From Acidimicrobiia bacterium (GTDB taxonomy: Bacteria > Actinomycetota > Acidimicrobiia > Spongiisociales > UBA5794), in contig JAUVPA010000015.1 in NCBI GenBank assembly GCA_030598905.1, forward strand, positions 1-13,812: 13,812 nt of DNA. The letters run 5' to 3'. Made by a program: the position numbers and the translations under genes. The notes beneath the pieces are model-generated. The model ran no database searches and was not told where the DNA came from. It worked only from the letters and a program-made list of their open reading frames with translations. Below are positions 1-6,151 of the stretch, in pieces (positions within the stretch are counted from its first letter, which is position 1; every line of letters starts with the position of its first letter).

Positions 1-350
1 CGGCTCCTGTTGCGACGGGCCCAGCCGTCGTCATTTCGGGATCGTTCTACGGCATCGACCACCGTGCCGAGGGCTCTGCCGCTGTTTACGAACAGGACGG
101 TCGCCACGTCCTGCGCTTCGAAGACGACACCGACATCCAGAACGGACCCGACCTGTATGTATGGGTTCTCGCCGACGATGACTACCCCGGCGGACGCCCT
201 TCGGAGTACATCGATCTCGGCAAGATCAAGGGAAACGTGGGCGGGCAGAACTACGAGCTACCCGCAGAATTCGACCCGGACGTCCATCGGTCGGTGCTGA
301 TCTGGTGCCTGCGATTCAGCGTGCCGTTCGCCGCCGCGCCTCTCGTCTGA
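1..350 (+). CDS. DM13-domain protein, 3' part only
   Basis: The open frame enters from the left edge (first full codon at position 3) and ends at TGA 348-350, leaving 115 visible residues. They read as a DM13 domain: an opening GSFYGIDH segment, the central LRFEDDTDIQNGPDLYVW stretch with the family's N-G-P-D-L core, a KGNVGGQNYELP strand, and the closing W-C-x-x-F-S-V-x-F with a trailing A-x-L. DM13 domains occur in secreted or membrane-anchored proteins. A redox or electron-transfer role has been proposed for the near-invariant cysteine, here the one in IWCLRF. The N-terminus, and with it any signal peptide or anchor, lies outside the window, so localisation cannot be judged. The frame is not closed by an internal start, so a 5'-truncated gene is more likely than a short complete one. 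Domain assignment is firm; biological role is unknown. Confidence 0.82.
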   Translation, partial: APVATGPAVVISGSFYGIDHRAEGSAAVYEQDGRHVLRFEDDTDIQNGPDLYVWVLADDDYPGGRPSEYIDLGKIKGNVGGQNYELPAEFDPDVHRSVLIWCLRFSVPFAAAPLV

Positions 351-357
351 CACGCCT

Positions 358-408
358 CGTTCTTGCGTAAATCTGCGGCGATATACGCCGGTTGGCTACG
401 CAAGAACG
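358..408. repeat. Symmetric inverted repeat with nested hairpin
   Basis: CGTTCTTGCGTA at 358-369 is exactly complementary to TACGCAAGAACG at 397-408. Inside it, CGGCG (376-380) and CGCCG (386-390) form a second 5-bp stem around ATATA. The two stems share one centre (383) and are separated by equal 6-base unpaired stretches, so the whole element folds as one long cruciform or hairpin. It lies just after the DM13 gene and before the ParA gene. No T-run follows on either side, so it is not a textbook intrinsic terminator. It could be a bidirectional transcription stop, a protein-binding site or a dispersed repeat. Confidence 0.7.
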
Positions 409-500
409 GGGCATGAGTCGTGAAATCCGAGACTCTGGGGATGGAGGGGTTTACGATTCCGATGCGCCTGGTGCCAAGAGCGGAGCACGGAGCCCACGAG

Positions 501-506
501 AGGGAG
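501..506 (+). promoter_or_regulatory. Ribosome binding site fixing the parA-like start
   Basis: AGGGAG lies 6 bases before GTG 513 and supports that start. The frame is open further upstream to a GTG at 420, but that start lacks a comparable purine-rich site and would add about 31 residues ahead of the ATPase fold. Confidence 0.6.
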
Positions 507-512
507 TCGACC

Positions 513-1472
513 GTGTTGAACCAAGCGCTCGCCATAGCCAACGGTAAGGGCGGCGTCGGCAAGACAAGCCTGACCGCGAATCTCGCCGCGATCGCTGCCA
601 ACTCTGGATGGGAAGTCCTCGTCGTCGATCTCGACCCCCAGGGAAACCTGGGTGCGGATCTCGGATACCAGCAACTCGGAATGGGAGACGACGGCGCGGC
701 ACTCTCCAAAGCCGTCCAGTTCGGCGAGACCCTCCGACCACCGGTCCAGCGCGTCCGCCCCCACCTCGATGCAATCTCCGCCGGTCGCAAGACCCGTGAG
801 CTGGCGCAGGTTCTCCACGAGCGAGGCAGGGCCGATTCAGCTCAGGCAATGGATGCCGCCTTTGCTCCCCTGGTCGATCGTTACGACCTCGTCGTCTTCG
901 ACTGTCCACCCGGCGACGCATCGCTCGGTGATCTAGGGCTCGCCCTCTCCCGTTGCCTTGTTGTTCCAATCAAGTTCGACTCCGGTTCGATGGACGGTCT
1001 GGAAGTCATGGCCGCTCGAGTGCGAGCCGCACGAACATCGGGAACGAACTCCAAGCTGCAGCTACTCGGCATCGTCCTTTTCGACATCACCCGCAACGCC
1101 ACGGCCCTCCGGCGTCAGGTACTCGAGGAGCTGGAGGAGGACTTCCACCAGGGCGTGAGGGTCTTCGAGACGGCCATACGGCACTCCCAGCGCGCCGCTT
1201 ACGACATGCGTTCTGACGGCCTCGTCGCCATCGAGTATGAGCAGGAGGAAGAGGCGGAACGCGAAGCTCGACTCGAGCTCCTCAAGATCGATCGTCATTA
1301 CCTCTCCGAGCTTGGCCCAGCGAAGTCGGCCTCGGCGCAGGGGATCGCCGACGACTACACATCGCTGACGAACGAGATTCTCGAGGCGTTCAGCGATCCA
1401 TCCCCCATCCGATCGGCCGCCGAAATCGCTCGTGGCGATCGCATGGCCCGCGCCGGAGCCGGCCCACGGTGA
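513..1472 (+). CDS. ParA/MinD-family ATPase (orphan)
   Basis: This 319-residue protein is a deviant Walker-A P-loop ATPase. The Walker A motif KGGVGKTS is at residues 12-19, with signature lysine 12 and catalytic lysine 17. The switch I-type DLDPQGN is at 39-45, and Walker B LVVFDCPPG is around Asp130. Such proteins bind ATP as dimers and position DNA, chemoreceptors or other cargo. The chosen GTG start places the P-loop at the very N-terminus, as is usual for the family. Residues about 240-265 are a highly charged, acidic-then-basic stretch (beginning EYEQEEEAEREAR), probably helical and atypical of plain ParA. The stop overlaps the start of the next gene by four bases (GTGA), so the two are probably made together. 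No ParB-like gene is visible. A chromosome-partition role is therefore not supported; cargo is unknown. Confidence 0.85.
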   Translation: MLNQALAIANGKGGVGKTSLTANLAAIAANSGWEVLVVDLDPQGNLGADLGYQQLGMGDDGAALSKAVQFGETLRPPVQRVRPHLDAISAGRKTRELAQVLHERGRADSAQAMDAAFAPLVDRYDLVVFDCPPGDASLGDLGLALSRCLVVPIKFDSGSMDGLEVMAARVRAARTSGTNSKLQLLGIVLFDITRNATALRRQVLEELEEDFHQGVRVFETAIRHSQRAAYDMRSDGLVAIEYEQEEEAEREARLELLKIDRHYLSELGPAKSASAQGIADDYTSLTNEILEAFSDPSPIRSAAEIARGDRMARAGAGPR

Positions 1473-1732
1473 ACGAGAAGCGTCGAATCGACGTATCGAA
1501 GCCGGCCCGCCGTCGCGACGTGTCCGGATTCGGTCCGGTCGCCGGGAGTTCCGACTCATCGGGCAACCAAGCCGACGGTGGTCGCTACGTCGAAGTGACG
1601 ATCGACCTGAGCCCTGAGGATCAGGCGAAAGAGGACTATCGGGCGGATCTGCAGGCGCAGGTTCGCGAGGTGGAGCGCGACGAGGTTGTCGCCGTACGTA
1701 TCATCCACCCGGACGACGACGGCACCGTCTAG
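1469..1732 (+). CDS. Small protein coupled to the ParA-like ATPase
   Basis: This is an 87-residue protein starting at GTG 1469 inside the GTGA that also holds the stop of the ATPase gene. That arrangement implies translational coupling and a functional link. The N-terminal 35 residues are basic and low in complexity (KRRIDVSKPARRR), and look disordered. The rest is acidic with regular hydrophobic spacing (YVEVTIDLSPEDQAKEDYR, then a run ending VVAVRIIHPDDDGTV). No helix-turn-helix or ParB signature can be seen. I do not recognise the family. By position it may be the small partner or adaptor of the ATPase. The basic tail could stimulate ATPase activity, as N-terminal tails of ParB-type partners do, but that is only inference. 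Confidence 0.6.
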   Translation: MNEKRRIDVSKPARRRDVSGFGPVAGSSDSSGNQADGGRYVEVTIDLSPEDQAKEDYRADLQAQVREVERDEVVAVRIIHPDDDGTV

Positions 1733-1807
1733 CGCTCGAGGGTCGCCCGGACGGCGCACAACCCGGCGCTCCAGATAGGCTTCGATCTCTCCGAAGCGTT
1801 TTGGGAT

Positions 1808-2908
1808 ATGTTTCGCTGGGCAACAGTCCTTCTCACTCTCATAGCCGTCGCGTTGGGCGCGACGCCCGTCGTCGCGCAAACGCAAGGTGATGTAGACCGC
1901 GCCGAAACCGCGCGCGACACGGCTTATCAGCAGCTTGTATCGGCGAACAAGCGAGTGGACGATGCCATCCTCGCCTTCGAACTCGTGTCCAGCGAGCTCT
2001 ACGAGTTGGACTGGCGGATCAGTCTCTTCGAGCAGCGGATCGAGGAGTACGAGGAACAAGTCGACGGTTTCGAGACGACGGCCCGCGAGGTTGTCATCGA
2101 TGCCTACCTCGGCGCCGGCGGATCACTCATCGGGTCCGCATTCCTCGTTCCCTCCTTGCAGGACCTCATAACGTCCCAGGAGCTGGTGGAGAGGGCTGCC
2201 GACGAGAAGATCACGTCGCTGAATCGACTCACGGCCTTCCGACGGGAGATGGAGCGCGTCGAGGTGGAGTTGATCGAAGACCAGGCCGATATCGAGGTGC
2301 TGAAGAGCGCTGCCGGCGCCGCCCTCTCCGAACTCGAGGATGCCCAGGAGGCATTCGCCACCCAGTACCGCCGGGCAGATGCGGCGGCTGAGGACGCCAG
2401 GGCGAGGTATGAAGCGGAACAGCGGCGCAAGCGCCTTGCTGAGCTGGCACGTCAGCGTGCCGCACAGGCCCGCAAGAGCGGTGCAGCCGCCGGTCTGCCC
2501 GCCAGTTCCACGCCCGGCAATGTGTGCCCGGTTCTCGGTGGCGCCCGCTTCGTGGACTCCTGGGGTTGGCCCCGGTCGGGGGGCCGGCGGCACAAGGGGA
2601 CGGACATGTACGGTCCGCAGGGCCGGGGCAACCCGCTGGTCGCGGTGACGAACGGCCGCGTCGTTCACAGTGGAAGCAGCTTGGGTGGCATCACCGCCTA
2701 TGTGTACGGCGACGACGGCATTCGGTACTACTACGCACACATGCTGGGCTACTCGGACGTTTCCAGCGGATCGCGAGTAGCGAAGGGCACCATCCTCGGG
2801 TATGTCGGTGACTCGGGCAACGCCCGTGGAAACAACCACCTCCACTTTGGGATGACCGTCGGCGGACGAGCCGTCAATCCCTACCCGACGGTGAAGGCTG
2901 TGTGCTGA
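1808..2908 (+). CDS. Secreted murein hydrolase or activator, coiled coil plus M23 (LytM) domain
   Basis: This 366-residue protein begins with a clear Sec signal peptide (MFRWATVLLTLIAVALG, likely cleaved after VVAQ). Residues about 25-225 are a long, Glu/Arg/Ala-rich coiled coil. A C-terminal peptidase M23/LytM domain follows. Its zinc ligands are all present: His262 and Asp266 in HKGTD, and His346 in HLHF. His311 (YAHM) and His344 are the expected catalytic or supporting histidines. An intact site suggests an active endopeptidase that cuts peptidoglycan cross-bridges, unlike degenerate EnvC/NlpD activators. Coiled coil plus LytM is the layout of proteins controlled by FtsEX-type partners, but no ftsEX is in view. 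ATG 1808 is chosen because it directly precedes the signal peptide; a Shine-Dalgarno site is weak there. The gene converges on the zinc permease with a 14-base gap. Confidence 0.88.
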   Translation: MFRWATVLLTLIAVALGATPVVAQTQGDVDRAETARDTAYQQLVSANKRVDDAILAFELVSSELYELDWRISLFEQRIEEYEEQVDGFETTAREVVIDAYLGAGGSLIGSAFLVPSLQDLITSQELVERAADEKITSLNRLTAFRREMERVEVELIEDQADIEVLKSAAGAALSELEDAQEAFATQYRRADAAAEDARARYEAEQRRKRLAELARQRAAQARKSGAAAGLPASSTPGNVCPVLGGARFVDSWGWPRSGGRRHKGTDMYGPQGRGNPLVAVTNGRVVHSGSSLGGITAYVYGDDGIRYYYAHMLGYSDVSSGSRVAKGTILGYVGDSGNARGNNHLHFGMTVGGRAVNPYPTVKAVC

Positions 2909-2922
2909 CCCGAACCGCGCGC

Positions 2923-3774
2923 TCAACCGGCCGACGCTCTGGAAGTTGCGGGTGTACGCCGGCCCGCGAGTACGGACTTGGACCCGAGCACCACAAAGAA
3001 CAACACGATCGGCACGACGGCGATCGTTGCCGATCCCGCCGTATCTGCGTGATAGCTGATGATCAGGCCTAGAGCAACCGAACCTACGCCGATCGTCGCT
3101 GCCAACAGCATCATCATCGGCAGTCTTCGAACCAGGAGCGCGGCGGTTGCGGGCGGTCCGACGAGCAGGCCGAAGACGAGCAAAGTGCCAACTGTCTGAA
3201 ACGATCCGACGATCGACAACGTGATGAGCGCGAGCAGAACGATGTGGGAGAGCCGCGGTCGCAGGCCGAACAGCTCGGCCTTCTGCTCGTTGAAGGCCAG
3301 GACGAGGAACGCCCTGTAGAAGAGGGTCGACACCCCGATCGTGATGACGGCGACGGTGCCCAGGACGACGATGTCGCCGCGGGTGACACCGAGCGCGTCG
3401 CCGAAGAGGATCCCGGTGAGGCTGCCGGTATATGAGTCGGATCGGGAAATCAGGATGACACCCATGCCCAACATTCCTACGAAGAGAAGGCCTATGCCGG
3501 TGTCTTCGGAGAAGGCCGTCTGGCGATGAACCAGATTGATGCCCGCGATCATCACAACCGCCGCTATCGCCGCACCGATGAGGACGTTGAAGTCGAGGAG
3601 GATGGCGAGAGCGATTCCGGGGATCACGCCGTGGACCAACGCGTCGCCCAAGAACGTCATGCCGCGCAGGACGACCCACGTACCGACGAGCGCGAGTGCG
3701 ATCGCCGCCAGCGATCCTCCCAGGAGTGCTCGCTGTTGGAACGCAAGCTCGAACGGAGCCGTCAACCAGTCCAC
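2923..3774 (-). CDS. aztB: Zinc ABC transporter permease, AztB/ZnuB type
   Basis: This 283-residue integral membrane protein belongs to the metal-type ABC-3 permease family and forms the channel through which zinc (or manganese) enters the cell. The N-terminus (MDWLTAPFELAFQQRALLGG, read from GTG 3774) and the internal segments GTWVVLRGMTFLGDALVHGV, SEDTGIGLLFVGMLGMGV and GTLLVFGLLVGPPATAALLV resemble the actinobacterial AztB group. About eight hydrophobic segments are visible. Charged residues gather at the C-terminus, expected in the cytoplasm. The gene lies 30 bases after the binding-protein gene on the same strand, so they form one transcription unit. The ATPase lies on the other strand across the divergent promoter. 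Assignment to metal uptake is firm; zinc over manganese rests on similarity to AztB and on the Zur-like neighbour. Confidence 0.88.
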   Translation of the reverse strand: MDWLTAPFELAFQQRALLGGSLAAIALALVGTWVVLRGMTFLGDALVHGVIPGIALAILLDFNVLIGAAIAAVVMIAGINLVHRQTAFSEDTGIGLLFVGMLGMGVILISRSDSYTGSLTGILFGDALGVTRGDIVVLGTVAVITIGVSTLFYRAFLVLAFNEQKAELFGLRPRLSHIVLLALITLSIVGSFQTVGTLLVFGLLVGPPATAALLVRRLPMMMLLAATIGVGSVALGLIISYHADTAGSATIAVVPIVLFFVVLGSKSVLAGRRTPATSRASAG

Positions 3775-3804
3775 GGCGTCACATCCGTCGGAGCATCGGT
3801 GAGC

Positions 3805-4722
3805 TCATGGTGACAGTGCCGCTGCGATCCGAAAGGCGTTGCTCACCAGCATGTCGATCAGCGAGTTGGCGCCCGAGTCCGGTCCACCGAGAGACCCGGT
3901 ATGGAGTTCTATGACAACCACACGGTTGCCGGCTTCCGCTGCCACGGCCTCGGCAAGCACAGACGGATCAGTTGTTTCGGCGAAGATCGTCGTCGAACCA
4001 GCGGCGGCCATCGTCTCGACGAGGGCGGCAAGGTCCGCGGCGCTTGGTTCGGCCAGGGTCGACCCACCGGGGATCACGACGCCGATGATCGCGAAGTTGT
4101 ATCGATCTGCGAAGTACCCGAGTGAGTCGTGGTTCGTCACGAGCTTCCGCCCGTCGGCCGGCACCACTGCGAGCGTCGCAATTATCTTGTCGTCCGCCGC
4201 TTTGAGCTCGGCCGCGTATACCTCCGCTCGTGTTTCCCAGTCGCCGGGGCTGATGGCCGTGAGCCTCTCGGCGATCAATCGGCCGGCCTGTGCCATTCGG
4301 AGCGGATCGAGCCAGACGTGAGGATCGTGGGTTCCGCTCTCGCGGCCCGACTGAGCGAGGCGAAGGGGTGAAAGGTTGGGGGCGACCTCGAGTACGTTGA
4401 CTCCGTCGGAGCGCGCCGCGTCCAGGACGTCGGTGAGGCCCTCCTCGAGCCCGAGACCGTTGGCGATGACGAGGTCGGCAGACTGGAGCTGCGCTACCTC
4501 ACGTGCGGACGGTACGTAGTCGTGAGGATCGACTCCCGGCGGGAGCAGCGTGATGACGGTTGCCTCAGGTCCCGCCACGTTGGAAGCGATATCGCCAAGA
4601 ACCGTTGTGGTTGCCAACACCACGAAGCCGTCCGCGCTGTCGTCCGCGGTTCCGCATGCACCAATGAGGAGCGCCGCCGTGGTGAGAGCGCTCAGTCCGA
4701 GGTGTGAGGTTCGTGTTCGCAC
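3805..4722 (-). CDS. aztC: Zinc-binding lipoprotein of the ABC importer, AztC/ZnuA type
   Basis: This is the cluster A-I metal-binding protein (TroA/ZnuA superfamily), 305 residues from GTG 4722. It has a lipoprotein signal peptide ending in the lipobox IGAC with lipidated Cys23, so it is tethered outside the cytoplasmic membrane. Likely metal ligands are His67 (VDPHDY), His135 (DPHVW), His198 (TNHDS) and Asp252 (ETTDPS), the standard three-His plus acidic set. The loop before the second histidine is short and lacks the His-rich insertion of many ZnuA proteins, which is usual for AztC-type proteins. An open frame continues upstream to 4956, but that would bury the signal peptide and overlap the regulator gene, so the internal GTG is preferred. 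It is the first gene of the minus-strand azt unit. No AztD-like chaperone gene is visible. Confidence 0.88.
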   Translation of the reverse strand: MRTRTSHLGLSALTTAALLIGACGTADDSADGFVVLATTTVLGDIASNVAGPEATVITLLPPGVDPHDYVPSAREVAQLQSADLVIANGLGLEEGLTDVLDAARSDGVNVLEVAPNLSPLRLAQSGRESGTHDPHVWLDPLRMAQAGRLIAERLTAISPGDWETRAEVYAAELKAADDKIIATLAVVPADGRKLVTNHDSLGYFADRYNFAIIGVVIPGGSTLAEPSAADLAALVETMAAAGSTTIFAETTDPSVLAEAVAAEAGNRVVVIELHTGSLGGPDSGANSLIDMLVSNAFRIAAALSP

Positions 4723-4747
4723 GTGGGTTCCCGTTTGCAACCTGGAA

Positions 4748-4783
4748 TGAGAATCATTACTATGATATTGAGAATCATAATCA
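4748..4783. promoter_or_regulatory. Candidate tandem Zur/Fur operator in the azt-zur divergent region
   Basis: TGAGAATCAT occurs at 4748-4757 and again at 4769-4778, exactly 21 bases apart, two turns of the helix. The second copy extends to TGAGAATCATAATCA (4769-4783), a partly palindromic 15-mer with TGA/TCA ends and the AT-rich pattern of Fur-superfamily boxes. Between the copies, TATGAT (4761-4766) is a plausible -10 element for the plus strand. The site lies between the divergent starts of the binding protein and the Fur-family regulator, so one operator could repress both directions and autoregulate. Operator identity is inferred from sequence and position. Confidence 0.75.
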
Positions 4784-4785
4784 GC

Positions 4786-4791
4786 AAGGGA
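4786..4791 (+). promoter_or_regulatory. Ribosome binding site for the zur-like gene
   Basis: AAGGGA is 5 bases before ATG 4797 but only 2 bases before the in-frame GTG 4794. It therefore selects the ATG. Confidence 0.6.
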
Positions 4792-4796
4792 CCGTG

Positions 4797-5237
4797 ATGA
4801 CAACCGCAACTGTTGATCGGCAAGTGGAGACGCGGTTGCGCCAACACGGCATCCGGTACACGACGGGCCGGCGTGCGGTGGTCGACGCCTTGATGGCATC
4901 CGAGGGACCGCGTTCCGCCGCTGAATTGCATGGCGACCTCGACCACACGGTTCCACTCTCTTCGCTGTACCGATCTCTGACCGTTCTCGAGGAGACCGGT
5001 GTTGTGTCTCGTCACCACGGCGCCGGAACGCACACCAGATACGAAATGGCCGAGTGGCTTGCCGGGCATCATCACCACCTGGTGTGCGTCGTGTGCGGCC
5101 AGGTCGATGACGTCACTCTTCGCGAAGACGATGAGACTCGACTTCGGCATTTGATTGCCGAAGTGGCCACAAAGACGTCGTTTCATCCAACGGATCACTC
5201 CCTCGAGATCGCGGGTCGTTGTGTGAGGTGTGCGTGA
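4797..5237 (+). CDS. zur: Fur-family metal sensor, probable Zur
   Basis: This 146-residue regulator has the Fur layout. The N-terminal winged helix includes GIRYTTGRRAVVDAL (about 18-32) and the recognition region PLSSLYRSLTVLEETGVV (53-70). The C-terminal dimerisation domain is metal-rich: HHHH at 91-94 followed by C-x-x-C at Cys97/Cys100, and a terminal C-x-x-C at Cys142/Cys145. Those four cysteines form the structural zinc site of many family members. His-rich positions around 73-94 and His130/134 are candidates for the sensing sites. In zinc-replete cells Zur binds DNA and represses uptake genes. Position between the zinc ABC genes and next to TGAGAATCAT repeats makes Zur more likely than Fur or Mur. 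The stop overlaps the ATPase start by four bases (GTGA), coupling sensor and ATPase translation. Confidence 0.88.
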   Translation: MTTATVDRQVETRLRQHGIRYTTGRRAVVDALMASEGPRSAAELHGDLDHTVPLSSLYRSLTVLEETGVVSRHHGAGTHTRYEMAEWLAGHHHHLVCVVCGQVDDVTLREDDETRLRHLIAEVATKTSFHPTDHSLEIAGRCVRCA

Positions 5238-6076
5238 GTTCTGCAGCCATCACTGCCGTCGATGCGGTCCTCGCCTACGGATCGAAGATCGCGGTCGATC
5301 GGTCGACGTTCACGATTCCGATCGGAGGGGTCACGGCGGTGATCGGTCCCAACGGGTCGGGCAAATCGACTCTGCTCAACGCCGTAGCGGGTCTGCGCGC
5401 TCCTATCTCCGGGTCGATCACGGTGGACCCAATCGATGGTCGCCAAACTCGGATCGCGTACGTCCTCCAGACCACCAAGGTCAATGAAACCCTCCCCATC
5501 TCGGTCGGGGAGGTGGTGACGATGGGTAGGTACTCGACGGCCGGGGCCTACGGACGTCTCCAGGGGGAAGACCGATCCGCAGTCGCCGATGCCATGGAGC
5601 GGACGGGAGTAACCGATCTCGTCGATCGCCACCTTCACGAGCTCTCCGGTGGGCAACGCCAGCGTGTGTTTGTGGCGCAGGGCCTTGCACAGGACCACGA
5701 CATCCTCGTCCTCGACGAACCGATGACCGGCTTGGACCTGCCGCCAGCCAAGGCGATCGACCAAGTGGTCCATGACGAGCACGAACGAGGCTGCACGATC
5801 GTCATGACGACGCACGACCTGCCGGAAGCTCGGGTTGCAGACCATGTCCTCCTCCTCTCCGGTCGAGTGGTGGCTTCGGGTCCTCCCGGCGACGTCCTCA
5901 CGATGGAGCATCTCTCTGAGGCGTACGGTCCGAACCTTCTCCACGTCGAGGGTGACCAGTTCCTCATCGATGATCCTGCCCACAAACACGTCGATGACAG
6001 GCACGTACACCGTGACCGAACCATCCACGTCGAGTCTTCGACGACCGAGCAGCATGGAAACCACGACCAAGAGTGA
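5234..6076 (+). CDS. aztA: Zinc ABC transporter ATPase, AztA/ZnuC type, with His-rich tail
   Basis: This 280-residue nucleotide-binding subunit powers the zinc importer. Visible motifs are Walker A GPNGSGKST, the Q-loop glutamine in YVLQTTK, the signature LSGGQRQRV, Walker B ILVLDEP, and the H-loop TTHDL. The GTG at 5234 shares GTGA with the regulator stop; GAGG at 5225-5228 lies at the right distance. An upstream TTG at 5219 is in frame but less likely. The last 35 residues are unusual: they contain seven histidines in pairs and singles (AHKH, RHVH, IHV, QHG, NHD) among acidic residues, and could bind zinc on the cytoplasmic side. The partner permease and binding protein are encoded on the opposite strand across the operator, so the transporter is split between two divergent units. 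Confidence 0.88.
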   Translation: MSSAAITAVDAVLAYGSKIAVDRSTFTIPIGGVTAVIGPNGSGKSTLLNAVAGLRAPISGSITVDPIDGRQTRIAYVLQTTKVNETLPISVGEVVTMGRYSTAGAYGRLQGEDRSAVADAMERTGVTDLVDRHLHELSGGQRQRVFVAQGLAQDHDILVLDEPMTGLDLPPAKAIDQVVHDEHERGCTIVMTTHDLPEARVADHVLLLSGRVVASGPPGDVLTMEHLSEAYGPNLLHVEGDQFLIDDPAHKHVDDRHVHRDRTIHVESSTTEQHGNHDQE

Positions 6077-6117
6077 GCCGTCACGCAACGTATGCGGCGC
6101 TGATGTACCGTGACGGC
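6077..6117. repeat. 8-bp inverted repeat after aztA
   Basis: GCCGTCAC (6077-6084) directly follows the aztA stop and is exactly complementary to GTGACGGC (6110-6117), with 25 bases between. No T-run follows. It may be a weak transcription attenuator between aztA and the pump gene, or a binding site. It includes an in-frame GTG (6110) that could be mistaken for the start of the pump. Confidence 0.45.
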
Positions 6118-6135
6118 CGATTCGGAGCGTGGGGC

Positions 6136-6143
6136 GGGGAGGA
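6136..6143 (+). promoter_or_regulatory. Strong ribosome binding site for the P-type ATPase
   Basis: GGGGAGGA sits 8 bases before ATG 6152. It is the best Shine-Dalgarno match near this gene and decides for ATG 6152 over the in-frame GTG 6110. Confidence 0.7.
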
Positions 6144-6151
6144 CGCTGCAT

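Noticed and set aside
2123..3679. Minus-strand open frame of 518 codons across the M23 gene and aztB
   Set aside because: It runs antisense to a well-supported hydrolase and in another frame of aztB. The product is Arg/His/Pro-rich without any domain, as expected of a shadow frame in GC-rich DNA.
4723..4956. N-terminal extension of the zinc-binding protein to 4956
   Set aside because: It would cross the operator and the regulator gene and place about 78 residues before an obvious lipoprotein signal peptide.
6110..6151. GTG 6110 as start of the P-type ATPase
   Set aside because: It lies inside an inverted repeat and has no ribosome site, whereas ATG 6152 has GGGGAGGA 8 bases upstream.
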